From Penium margaritaceum (taxonomy: Eukaryota > Streptophyta > Zygnematophyceae > Desmidiales > Peniaceae), in the NCBI GenBank assembly GCA_023375785.1, contig SZWC01008623.1, forward strand, positions 38,328 to 102,327: a stretch of 64,000 nucleotides of DNA. The letters run 5' to 3'. This document shows positions 11,571-21,674 of the stretch, piece after piece (within the stretch, counting starts at the first letter, position 1; every line of letters starts with the position of its first letter). The notes below the pieces were generated by a model. It was not told the DNA's origin, did not search any database, and saw only the letters and a list, made by a program, of their open reading frames with translations. A program made the translations under genes and the position numbers.

Positions 11571-11892
11571 TGTCAGAATAAATGAAGATGACCCCACTAT
11601 GTTGTTATACACTCTTCCTCTCTCGGATATTCTGATTTCTCCATAACGGTTCAAATCCGGTATGAATCACCTCGGTCACACCCACCACTAGCCATTTTCG
11701 GTCGTGCTCCGACCAACGGATACCCTACCAAATGATCCCCTAATAAGAAGTTACAACACAAAGCGCGTTTGGTTAGCGTCCAAGAGCCGTTGGTTGTTCT
11801 TTGTCCTGTTCTGTTGCATATATGGAGGATGTTTCTTCCCTCCGAGTTTAACCCAGAATAGTTTTTTCCATCGTGTTCGCCTTTGGTTCCAA
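11571..11892 (+). repeat. LTR fragment of an unidentified retroelement
   Basis: Begins TGTCAGAATAAATGAAG right after the AAGGGGAG purine tract and runs about 320 bp until the 11-bp satellite starts. It has a TATA-like GCATATATGG near 11816-11825. No second copy exists in the window and no terminal CA next to satellite could be fixed, so the right end is uncertain. Confidence 0.5.
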
Positions 11893-13239
11893 GTAGGGCG
11901 TAACAAGGGCGCAAGTAGGGCACAAGTAGGGCACAAATAGGGCGTAACTAGGGTGCAACTAGGGCTCAACAAGGGCGCAACTAGGGCGTAGCTAGTACCC
12001 AACTCAGGCGCAACTAGGATGCAACTAGGGCGCACGTAGGGCGCAACTAGGGCGCAAGTAGAGCACAACTAGGACGTAACTATAGCACAACAAGGGCACA
12101 AATAGGGCCCAAGTAGGACGCAAGTAGGGCGCAACTAGGGTACAACTAGGGTGTAAGTAAGACGCAAGTAGTACGCAAGAAGGGCGCAAGTAGGGTGCAA
12201 CTAGGGCGCAACTAGGACGCAAGTAGGACACAACTAGGACGTAAGTAGGGCGCAACTAGGGCACAACTAAGGCGCAACAATGGTACAAGTAGGATGTAAC
12301 TAGGACGCAACAAGGAGGCAACTAGGGTGTAGCTAGTGCCCACCTGAGGCGCAACTATGGCGCAACGGGGGCGCAAGTAGGGCGCATCTACGTCGCAAGT
12401 AGGACACAAGTAGGGTACAACTAGGGTACAACTGGGACGTAGCTTGTGCCCCACTGAGGCACAACTAAGGCTCAAGTCGGGCGCAACAAGAATGCAAATA
12501 AGACGCGACTAGGGCGTGACTAGGACACAAATAGGACGCAACTAGAGCGTAACTAGGGCGCCACTGGGGTGTAGCTAGTTTCCAACTGAGTCGCAACTAG
12601 GGCGCAACTAGGGTGCAAGTAGGGCGCAAGTAGGACGCAAGTAGGGCATCACTAGGGCGCAACTAGGGCGTAAATAGGGCGCAACTAGAGCGCAACTAGG
12701 GTGCAACTAGGGTGCAAGTAGGGCGCAAGTAGGGCCAATCTAGGACGCAACTAGGGTGCAAGTATGGCGTAAGTAGGACGCAAGTAGGTTACAAGTAGGG
12801 TGCAACTAGGACGCAACTAGGGCGCAACTAGGGCGCAAGTAGGGCACAAGTAGGGCGCAAGTAGGACGCAAGTAGGTTACAAGTAGGGTGCAACTAGGAC
12901 GCAACTAGGGCGCAACTAGGGCGCAAGTAGGGCACAAGTAGGGCGCAAGTAGGGTGCAACTAGGATGCAACTACGGCATAACTAGGGCGCAAGTAGGGTG
13001 CAAGTAGGGCACAACTAGGGTCAAACTAGGCTACAACTAGGGCGCAACTAGGGTGCAATTAGGGTGCAACTAGGGCGGAGCTAGTGCCCAAATGAGGCAC
13101 AACTAAGAAGCAACTAGGACGCAACTAGGACGCAACTATGGCGCATTTGGGGTGCAACTAGGGCGCAACTAGGGCACTAGTAGGGCACAACTAGGGTGCA
13201 ACTAGGATGAAACCAGGGCACAACTAGGGCGCAACTAGG
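11893..13239 (+). repeat. 11-bp satellite array, unit GGGCGCAACTA (left part)
   Basis: Tandem 11-mers GGGCGCAACTA / GGGCGCAAGTA / GGACGCAACTA. A variant with GTAGCTAGTGCCCAACT recurs near 11989, 12330, 12436, 12570 and 13078, and again at 19327 beyond Copia-B, hinting at an older higher-order period. A segment containing GGTTACAAG is duplicated at offset 88 (12787 and 12875, eight units). Long minus-strand frames (RPSCALVAPYL-like) are by-products. Confidence 0.9.
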
Positions 13240-13893
13240 TGTTGAATATGTTTGCCCCTTGTTCAGTCTTGTACGACGGATCAGGAATGCTCTGCCCCTT
13301 GTGGAGGTATGACCCCTGGATTTGTTGTAGGGTGACTCAACTATGCTCTGTCTCATGTGAGATATGACCTGTGAGTACACCATGTAGGTGAGTGGTTAAC
13401 TTGGCCATTTTGTTGATTTGGCCAAGTGAGAGGTCATGAGCTCGATCCTGGCTCCATGCACATCTTGGTTGTTTTAGAAGCTTCCAAGAAAGAAAGTCCA
13501 TTGCTTCCAGGAAGCAACACCGCTGATCAGTCACCTTGGTACAAGGATGCTTATGTGTCAAGCCCACAGCGCAAGTCTCTTGGTGATGTGGCAGGGTCAA
13601 GCCACTTCTTAGGAATGTGCTTTTGAGCTCTAGAACAGGACAGACAGCTATAAAATGACTTGTCTTGCATGCTGATCAGTTAACCCTTGCTTGATGCTCT
13701 CTTGCGTATTGACGACTTGAGCTCTTCTTGAGATGTAATGCTAAGGCGTTAGTACTCTTGAAGGTGAAGTGTATGCCTGATTAAGTTTGGGGTGCATGAC
13801 ACATACCTGCAAAGGAAGAAGGTGTAAAAACCTTTGTGAGCTTTTTTGGTTTCGTGGCTTCTCTGCCGGAGGTGGTTAGCTCAGTAGCTAACA
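13240..13893 (+). repeat. Copia-B 5' LTR
   Basis: Starts TGTTGAATATG and ends GTAGCTAACA. It carries a TATA-like CTATAAAAT at 13649-13657, a perfect 9-bp stem ACTTGGCCA/TGGCCAAGT (13399-13407 and 13419-13427), and tRNA-box-like motifs GTGAGTGGTTAAC (about 13388-13400) and GAGCTCGATCC (13438-13448). Same length as the 3' LTR. Confidence 0.93.
13649..13657 (+). promoter_or_regulatory. Putative TATA box in Copia-B LTR
   Basis: CTATAAAAT, preserved in the 3' LTR at 19075-19083. Placement in the second half of the LTR fits a U3 promoter upstream of the R region. Consensus match only. Confidence 0.5.
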
Positions 13894-13895
13894 AA

Positions 13896-13910
13896 GGGTT
13901 ATGGGCCCAC
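13896..13910 (+). promoter_or_regulatory. Copia-B primer binding site matching the initiator tRNA-Met anticodon region
   Basis: GGGTTATGGGCCCAC begins two bases after the 5' LTR. Its complement GTGGGCCCATAACCC matches, from memory of plant initiator tRNA-Met, the anticodon stem-loop around CAU and not the CCA-bearing 3' end. Priming from internal or half initiator tRNA-Met is known for Drosophila copia and yeast Ty5. The same site with one mismatch is found in Copia-C at 50146-50160. Confidence 0.75.
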
Positions 13911-13959
13911 TCCTCTGGCTAGAGAGGTTTCACGAACGCAACCGCCAAAGTCACAAGCA

Positions 13960-13981
13960 GTGAGAGCGCCTTCGCTCTCAC
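13960..13981 (+). promoter_or_regulatory. Perfect leader hairpin in Copia-B
   Basis: GTGAGAGCG CCTT CGCTCTCAC gives a 9-bp stem and 4-base loop, 50 bases past the primer site. The Copia-D leader has a similarly placed stem (ATCGCCT/AGGCGAT at 39423-39437). Such leader hairpins may serve RNA dimerisation or packaging in retroelements; that role is inferred only from position. Confidence 0.5.
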
Positions 13982-14210
13982 CCATCCTCTACGTTTTCAG
14001 GTCAATCATCAGCCGGAGGGGAATGCAACACATCTGCACCTTTCTGCCTTGGGAGCTGACATCAGCCTACATCAGCCTACATCAGCCTACATCTACTTGC
14101 ATCGGCCAATGTGAACAGGGCCAGCAGTTGCCTCTTCTCACCAACAACCTACAACGGCCTCAAACACAGGTGCATCGGCATCAACAACAGGTGCAGCAGC
14201 TGTAGCAGTT

Positions 14211-14985
14211 GTGGGTGTAGGGATGGCAGGGACAGGGGAACCAGGGAACCAGTCTCCCGTCCTCAAGTTTGATGGAGAGGGGTTTGCTCTCTGGAAGTGG
14301 CAGTTTGAGATCATCATGGATGATAGAGACTTGCTAGGATATTTTGACGGAAGTATCCCAGCACCAAAGGAGGAGGGTGCTGACCTTGTGGCATGGGTCA
14401 AGCTCAACAAGAAGGCTCTTGCCGTTCTCGTGTCCTACATACAACCCTCATTCCTCTCACACATCAGCGGTTGTACAGTGGCAGCCGCGGCATACGCCAA
14501 ACTGGGCAAGATGTTCAGTCGTCCTCACTTGCCAACCGTCTCTTCATTCTACAAAACCTCATCAGTATGAGGCTTGGTGAAGGGGAGGATGTCTTTGCCT
14601 TTATGCAGAAGTTTGAGACTCTCTTGCAACAAGCCAACGGCATGGGGTGGGACCTGAAATCTGATATGCAGGTCATGATTTTTCTGATGACGCTGCCGGA
14701 GAGCTGGGGTCCCATGATCACAGTGATTGGAGGGTGGACCGAAGAGCAAGTATCCTACACCAACGTCTCGGAGTATGTGCGGAATGAAGCCATGCGTCAC
14801 AGCAGTAGTGAAGCAAACATGACTGCCTTTGCCTCACGAAGCAGCGGTGCCTTTCGAAAATACCTTCTCCTCTGGATACAAGGGAAACAACGACACTGGT
14901 GGAAGGGGTCCAAAGCGTCAAGGAAATTGCCATAACTATGGTAAGGCTAGACACTGGGATCAGGAGTGCCGGGCACCCAAGAAGG
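14211..14985 (+). pseudogene. Copia-B gag
   Basis: Gag-type frame beginning around GNQSPVLKFDGEGFALWKWQ, the F.G.NF..WK..FE signature of plant Copia gag. It is followed by a helical domain with LPESWGPMITVIGGW, and a CCHC-type zinc knuckle segment (CHNYGKARHWDQEC) near 14931-14972. It packages element RNA into particles. Very similar in layout to the gag of Copia-D. Part of a broken element. Confidence 0.8.
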
Positions 14986-16158
14986 AGGGAGGAGACGAGG
15001 ATGAATGGCGAGGGGGACATGGTGGGAAGGATCCCACAAGCTTGATGGCCGAGTGTGCCTCCAACAAAGGGAGGGCGATACTCAGGCCAGGAGCTTACGG
15101 CCTTGACTCGGGTNCCAACGGCAAGGTTGAGGCAGCTGAGGGGATTGGTGACAAGCTGGTCACAGTGGGTGTCAACGGTGCGGACTCCGACCTCAAGCTA
15201 GAGGGGGTAGTCTACTTGCCCTCCTTCACAGCCAACCTGCTCTCTGTCTTTAAGATAACTGACCATGGCATGACAGCTGTTTTTACAGAGAAGGAAGCAG
15301 TGATAGTCCCTACCAAGGACATCAGCATTTCCTACCCTGCCAAGAAGGTTGTTGCACAGGTCCCTCGCGTTGATGGACTCTACGTCTTGCAAACCAAGAC
15401 AACATCAACGGCTGAATCTTTGGCCGGAAGTGATGATGAGGAGAGCAACGATGCAGAATCTGATGACAAAGGACATGTTGGAGCAGCGGAAGTAGTGGCA
15501 CGAGAAGATTCGGCAACAAAACCAGAAGCAAATGCAGCCACTGAGGCTATTCATTCTAGCCAGTGCACATCGTCGGAGAACCTGTGGCACAGGCGCTTTG
15601 GGCACGTGGCTCATCGCACATTGGTACTCATGGATAAGCAAGAGCTAGTGTGTGGGATGGAGCTAGGTGATGAGGCGGAGGGAGCTGGGATCTTGTGTGA
15701 GCCATGCCTTCAAGGCAAGGCGAAGAAGAAACCTTTCAAGCGTAATGGTACGCGTGCTCTTGCACCCCTTGACCTCATCCACTCTGACGTGTGTGGTCCC
15801 TTTCGCATACCGTCCAATGGAGGCAGCAGATATTTCCTCACATGCATCGACGAAAACAGCCGCAAGGTCTGGATTTACTTTCTCAAAAAGAAAAGTGAGG
15901 TGAAAGAGAATCTGCAAGCCTTTGTCGCTATGGTCGAGCGACAGAGTGGAATGAAGGTGAAGGCATTCAGGACGGACAATGGGGGGGAATACAAAGCCTG
16001 CAGGGAGTGGCTCAAGACACAGGGCATTGAACACCAGAAAACTACTCCCTACTCACCTCAAAGCAACGGCGTAGCAGAGAGGATGAATCAGACCCTCCTT
16101 TGCATGACAAGGTGCATGCTCTTTGACGCCAAGCTGCCTCCTAGGTTCTGGGCTGAAG
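14986..16158 (+). pseudogene. Copia-B protease and integrase
   Basis: A protease site region (GLDSG) lies near 15099-15113 and a VVYLPSFTANLLSV block near 15208-15250. GAG-pre-integrase (LWHRRFGHVAHRTL ... CEPCLQGKAKKKPF) spans about 15580-15740. The integrase core has acidic positions in HSDVCGPF (15780), RTDNGGEY (15970) and QSNGVAERMNQ (16059), the D,D-35-E triad. The region runs into the 450-bp n gap at 16159-16608. Confidence 0.85.
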
Positions 16159-16608
16159 NNNNNNNNNNNNNNNNNNNNNNNNNNNNNNNNNNNNNNNNNN
16201 NNNNNNNNNNNNNNNNNNNNNNNNNNNNNNNNNNNNNNNNNNNNNNNNNNNNNNNNNNNNNNNNNNNNNNNNNNNNNNNNNNNNNNNNNNNNNNNNNNNN
16301 NNNNNNNNNNNNNNNNNNNNNNNNNNNNNNNNNNNNNNNNNNNNNNNNNNNNNNNNNNNNNNNNNNNNNNNNNNNNNNNNNNNNNNNNNNNNNNNNNNNN
16401 NNNNNNNNNNNNNNNNNNNNNNNNNNNNNNNNNNNNNNNNNNNNNNNNNNNNNNNNNNNNNNNNNNNNNNNNNNNNNNNNNNNNNNNNNNNNNNNNNNNN
16501 NNNNNNNNNNNNNNNNNNNNNNNNNNNNNNNNNNNNNNNNNNNNNNNNNNNNNNNNNNNNNNNNNNNNNNNNNNNNNNNNNNNNNNNNNNNNNNNNNNNN
16601 NNNNNNNN
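16159..16608. other. Assembly gap (450 n)
   Basis: Run of n inside the Copia-B integrase region. Nothing can be said about its content. Confidence 0.99.
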
Positions 16609-17118
16609 TTTGCCAAGGTCCAGGCGGGTGAGGGTCCTGGAAAGCTCGATGCAAGAGCACGAAAGTGTATTTTCATCGACTATGATACCGCCCACAGAGC
16701 TTATAGAATGTGGGACCTAGGAGCTAAGAAGGTCATCCGCAGCAAAGACGTGGATTTCCACGAACGTTCAGTGAGTAAGGGAGAGCTTCTTGAACTTGAG
16801 AACACTCCAAAACAGGGAGAGTGGCTCACTCTTCTTGAGGAGAGAGACAAAGCACCAGCATAATGTCATGGGCTGGGTACTTCAACAGGGAGAGAAGCTG
16901 ATGAAGATGACTCGGAGGAATCAGCCTCCGAGTCTGACGTATCTGATCCTCCAGACCATGAGGAGGATACCTCTCCCCCCATCGACGACAAAACAAACCT
17001 CCAGCCTCTACATAAACAGCAACAGCAAGCAGGTCCAAGGAGCAGTTCACGTCTGAAAGCTTCTCGGCAGCATTACGATGCAGATAGGCGTGAATGGATA
17101 GGCTTCAACTATTCGTTC
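16609..17118 (+). pseudogene. Copia-B integrase C-terminal and linker segment
   Basis: After the gap, a KLDARARKCIFIDYDTAHRA...MWDLGAKKVIRSKDVDFHE segment is the usual post-integrase motif of Copia (the R+C.F.GY block). It is followed by an acidic, Ser/Pro-rich linker up to the RT start. Confidence 0.75.
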
Positions 17119-18631
17119 ATGGTTCAAGAGGAGCCAACGTCTGTCGCAGAGGCACTCACGCGGCCTGAAAAAACTGAGTGGGATGAAGCAGTTCGCAGTG
17201 AACTCAGCTCCATCGAGGAGAATGGGACATGGGTACTGGTGGACAGACCTGCCGGCGCTCATGTTGTGGGTTCCAAGTGGGTGCTGAAAGTAAAAAGGAA
17301 ACAGGATGGTAAGATAGACAAGTACAAGGCACGGGTGGTAGCAAAGGGGTTCTCTCAACGGCCTGGCGCAGAGTACGATGAGACCTTTGCTCCCGTTGTG
17401 ACGTTTGCCTCCATCCGGTCAATGCTCGCCATTGCTGCTGCCAAGAACATGGAGGTCCACCAGATGGATGTCAAGACAGCCTTCCNTGGTGAAGGCGCTC
17501 TATGGGCTAAAACAAGCGCCAAGACTTTGGTACCAAGAGATGGATACATTCATGGCCAAGGAGTCCTTCATGCACTGCGACAACGACCCTAGCATGTACG
17601 TGCATGAGAGCGACAAAGGGACTATGTTGGTCGCCTTCTACGTCGATGACCTGATTCTGTGCTCTTCTTCAACGCAGCTGCTAGACGATCTCAAGGGGCA
17701 ACTGAGTAGCAGGTTCAAGATGAAGGACATGGGTCCTCTTAACTTCTACCTTGGCATTTCCATCAAGCATGATAGAGCCGCAGGTACCATCAGCCTGAAC
17801 CAGACAAAGTACATCGACTCCATCCTCAAACGATACGACATGGCAGATTGCAAGCATGCCAGCACACCCATGAGCTCAGAGTGCAAGCTCTCCACCTCCA
17901 TGTCCCCATCCAACGAAGAGGAGAAAACTGACATGCTAGGCATCTCATATCAGTCTGCAGTGGGCAGTCTGATGTATGCTATGGTCGCCACCCGGCCAGA
18001 TATAGCCCATGCTGTTGGGCAGGTGAGCCGGTTTGTGGCCAATCCTGGTCCACTGCACTGGCAGGCTGTGAAGCGCATCATGCGCTACCTTGAGGGGACA
18101 CGACACGTGGGACTCCAATTTGGAGGCATCGCTGGATCCGCGTCACTTTGTCTCATGTGCTACACCGACGCTGACTGGGGAGGCAATATCGACAACAGAA
18201 AATCCACCTCCAGCTTTGTGTGTATGCTAAATGGAGGTGCTGTCAGTTGGGCGAGTCGCAAGCAGGAGTGTGTCTCTCTGTCAACAGCTGAAGCTGAGAA
18301 CATTGCATTGGCTGAGGTGTGCAAAGAGGTGCAGGGGCTTTGCAGCTTGCTCTCTGAGATGAAGGCACCACAGGTAACGACAACAATCATCAAAACTGAT
18401 AACATCAGCGCAATTGACATGTCCAAGAACCCAGTTCTGTCCAGGTGCACAAAGCACATCGAGATCCGCTACCACTATGCTCGAGACGTGGTCTACAAGC
18501 AGACAGTGGAGCTGGAGTATGTTGGCACCAAGCTGAACCGGGCTGACATGCTTACAAAGCCATTGGACAAGGATCTCCACCAGGCGGGCAGGCAAGGTAT
18601 CGGCATGGTCAATGCAAGTGATGAAGAATGA
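17119..18631 (+). pseudogene. Copia-B reverse transcriptase and RNase H
   Basis: RT begins at an EEPTSVAEALTRPEKTEWDEA block, includes GTWVLVDRPAGAHVVGSKWV and KARVVAKGFSQRPGAEYDETFAPV, and has the catalytic YVDD at about 17640-17651. RNase H follows with YTDADWGGNIDNRKSTSS, a WASRKQECVSLSTAEAE block, KTDNISAIDM and RCTKHIEIRYHYARD. The two enzymes make the cDNA and remove the RNA template. They end just before the PPT. A single n at 17486 marks an assembly join. Confidence 0.87.
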
Positions 18632-18654
18632 TGATGGAAAATGACGCAAGGTGC

Positions 18655-18666
18655 AAGGGAGAGATT
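18655..18666 (+). promoter_or_regulatory. Copia-B polypurine tract
   Basis: AAGGGAGAGATT directly abuts the TG of the 3' LTR. The same 12 bases precede the 3' LTR of Copia-D (43615-43626), so the plus-strand priming site is conserved between families whose LTRs are otherwise unlike. Confidence 0.85.
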
Positions 18667-19320
18667 TGTTGAATATGTTTGCCCCTTGTTCAGTCTTGTA
18701 CGGCGGATCAGGAATGCTCTGCCCCTTGTGGAGGTTTGACCCCTGGATTTGTTGTAGGGTGACTCAACTATGCTCTGTCTCACGTGAGATATGACCTGTG
18801 AGTACACCATGTAGGTGAGTGGTTAACTTGGCCATTTTGTTGATTTGGCCAAGTGAGAGGTCATGAGCTCGATCCTGGCTCCATGCACATCTTGGTTGTT
18901 TTAGAAGCTTCCAAGAAAGAAATTCCATTGCTTCTGGGAAGCAACACGGCTGATCAGTCACCTTGGCACAAGGATGCCTATGTGTAAAGCCCACAGCGCA
19001 AGCCTCTTGGTGATGTGGCAGGGTCAAGCCACTTCTTAGGAATGTGCTTTTGAGCTCTAGGACAGGACAGACAGCTATAAAATGACTTGTCTTGCATGCT
19101 GATCAATTAACCGTTGCTTGATGCTCTCTTGTGTATTGACGACTTGAGCTCTTCTTGAGATGTAATGCTAAGGCGTTAGTACTCTTGAAGGTGAAGTGTA
19201 TGCCTGATTAAGTTTGGGGTGCACGACACATACCTGCAAAGGAAGAAGGTGTAAAAACCTTTGTGAGCTTTTTAGGTTTCGCGGCTTCTATGCCGAAGGT
19301 GGTTAGCTGAGTAGCTAACA
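18667..19320 (+). repeat. Copia-B 3' LTR
   Basis: Exactly 654 bp, like the 5' LTR, from TGTTGAATATG to GCTAACA. It is followed by CTAGG, the second copy of the target duplication, and then by 11-bp satellite. Confidence 0.94.
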
Positions 19321-19565
19321 CTAGGACGTAGCTAGTACCCAACTGAGGCGCAACTAGTGCGCAACTGGGGCGCAACTGGCATGCAACTAGGGTGCAAGTA
19401 GAGCGGAACTAGGGCGCAAGTAGGGTACAAGTAGGGCGCAAGAAGGGTGCAAGTAAGAGGCAACTAGGGCGTAACTTGGGCGCAAGTAGGGCACAAATAG
19501 GGCACAAGTAGGGTGTAACTAGGCCGCAACTAGGGCGCAACAAGGGTGCAACTAGGGCGCAAGTA
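19321..19565 (+). repeat. 11-bp satellite, unit GGGCGCAACTA (right part)
   Basis: Continuation, after Copia-B, of the array that ends at 13239; same strand and same GTAGCTAGTACCCAACTG variant (19327). It changes into the CTCTGGCACAA satellite around 19565 within one or two units, with no visible spacer. Confidence 0.88.
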
Positions 19566-20882
19566 AGGTGCAACTCTGGCACAACTCTGGCACAACTCTG
19601 AGACAACTTTGGCACAACTCTGGCACAACTCTAGCACAACTCTGGCACAACTCTTGAACAACTATGGCACAACTCTGGAACAACTCTAGCACAACTCTGG
19701 CAAAACTCTGGAACAACACTGGCACAACTCTGGCACAACTTTGGCACCACTCTGGCACAACTCTGACACAACTTTGGCACAACTCAGGCACAACTCTGGC
19801 ACAACTTCGGCACAAATCTGAAACAAATCTAGCAAAACTCTGGCACAACTATGGCACAACTATGGCAAAACTCTGGCACAACATTGGCACACCTCTGGCA
19901 CAACTCTGGAACCACTCTGGCACAACTCAGGCACATCTCGGGCAAGACTTCGGCACAACTCTTGCACAACTCTGGCACAACACTGGCACAACTCTGGCAC
20001 AACACTGGCACAAATCTGACAAAAATCTTGCAAAACTCTGGCAAAAATCTAGAAAAACTCTGGCACAACTCTGGAACAACTCTGACACAACTCTGGCACA
20101 ACTCTGGCACAATTCTGGCACAACTCTGGCACAATTCTGACACAACTCTGGCACAACTCTGGCACATATCTGGCACAACGCTGGCAGAATCTGGCACAAC
20201 TCTGGCAGAACTCAGGCACAACTGTGGCACGATTCTGGCACAACTCTGGTACAACTCTGGCAGAACTCTGGTACAATTCTCGCACAACTCTGGCACAATC
20301 TGGCACAACTCTTATACAACTCTGGCACAACTCTAGCACAACTCTGGAACAACATTGGAAAATGTCTGGAAGAACTCTGGAACAACTCTGGCACAACTCT
20401 GGCACAACTCTGGCACAACTCTGGAATAACTCTGGAACCACCCTGGTACAACTCTGGCACAACTTTGGCACAACTCTGGCACAACTCTGGCACAACTCCG
20501 GCACAATTCTGAGACAACTCTGGCAAAACTCTGGAAAAACCCTAGCATGACTCTGGCACAACTCTGGCACAACTCTTGCACAACGCTGGCACAAATATTG
20601 CAGAACTCTGGCACAAATCTGGCACAACTCTGGCACAACTGTGGCACAACTTTGGTAAAAATCTGGCACAACTCTGGCACAACTCTGACATAACTCTGGC
20701 ACAACTCTGGCACAACTCTCACACAACTCTGGCACAAATCTGGCACAGCTTTGGCACAACTCTGGCACAACTCTGGCACAACTCTGGCACAACTCTGGCA
20801 CAACTGTGGCACAAATCTGGCAAAACTCTGGCAAAACTCTGACAAAGCTCTAGTACAACTCTGGCACAACTCTGGCACAACT

Positions 20883-21674
20883 CGGACACAACTCTGGCAC
20901 AACTCTGGCACAACTCGGACACAACTCTGGCACAACTCTGGCACAACTCGGACACAACTCTGGCACAACTCTGGCACAACTCGGACACAACTCTGGCACA
21001 ACTCTGGCACAACTCGGACACAACTCTGGCACAACTCTGGCACAACTCGGACACAACTCTGGCACAACTCTGGCACAACTCGGACACAACTCTGGCACAA
21101 CTCTGGCACAACTCGGACACAACTCTGGCACAACTCTGGCACAACTCGGACACAACTCTGGCACAACTCTGGCACAACTCGGACACAACTCTGGCACAAC
21201 TCTGGCACAACTCGGACACAACTCTGGCACAACTCTGGCACAACTCGGACACAACTCTGGCACAACTCTGGCACAACTCGGACACAACTCTGGCACAACT
21301 CTGGCACAACTCGGACACAACTCTGGCACAACTCTGGCACAACTCGGACACAACTCTGGCACAACTCTGGCACAACTCGGACACAACTCTGGCACAACTC
21401 TGGCACAACTCGGACACAACTCTGGCACAACTCTGGCACAACTCGGACACAACTCTGGCACAACTCTGGCACAACTCGGACACAACTCTGGCACAACTCT
21501 GGCACAACTCGGACACAACTCTGGCACAACTCTGGCACAACTCGGACACAACTCTGGCACAACTCTGGCACAACTCGGACACAACTCTGGCACAACTCTG
21601 GCACAACTCGGACACAACTCTGGCACAACTCTGGCACAACTCGGACACAACTCTGGCACAACTCTGGCACAACT
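20883..21674 (+). repeat. 33-bp higher-order repeat, 24 copies (CGGACAC variant)
   Basis: Three 11-mers per unit, one carrying CTCGGACACAA. The marker CGGACAC occurs every 33 bases from 20883 to 21642 (23 intervals exactly). The copies look identical by eye. Confidence 0.93.

Larger units (their letters stand above)
13240..19320 (+). mobile_element. Copia-B: Ty1/Copia retrotransposon with both LTRs and target duplication
   Basis: Complete in outline: 5' LTR 13240-13893, primer site 13896-13910, gag from about 14211, protease and integrase to 16158, an n-gap, RT and RNase H 17119-18631, PPT 18655-18666, 3' LTR 18667-19320. Both LTRs are 654 bp with TG...CA ends. The 5-bp direct repeat CTAGG flanks the element (13235-13239 and 19321-19325), so it inserted into the 11-bp satellite. 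I count about 21 differences between the LTRs (near 3 percent), a moderate age. The body is broken in a few places and contains assembly gaps. Confidence 0.93.
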
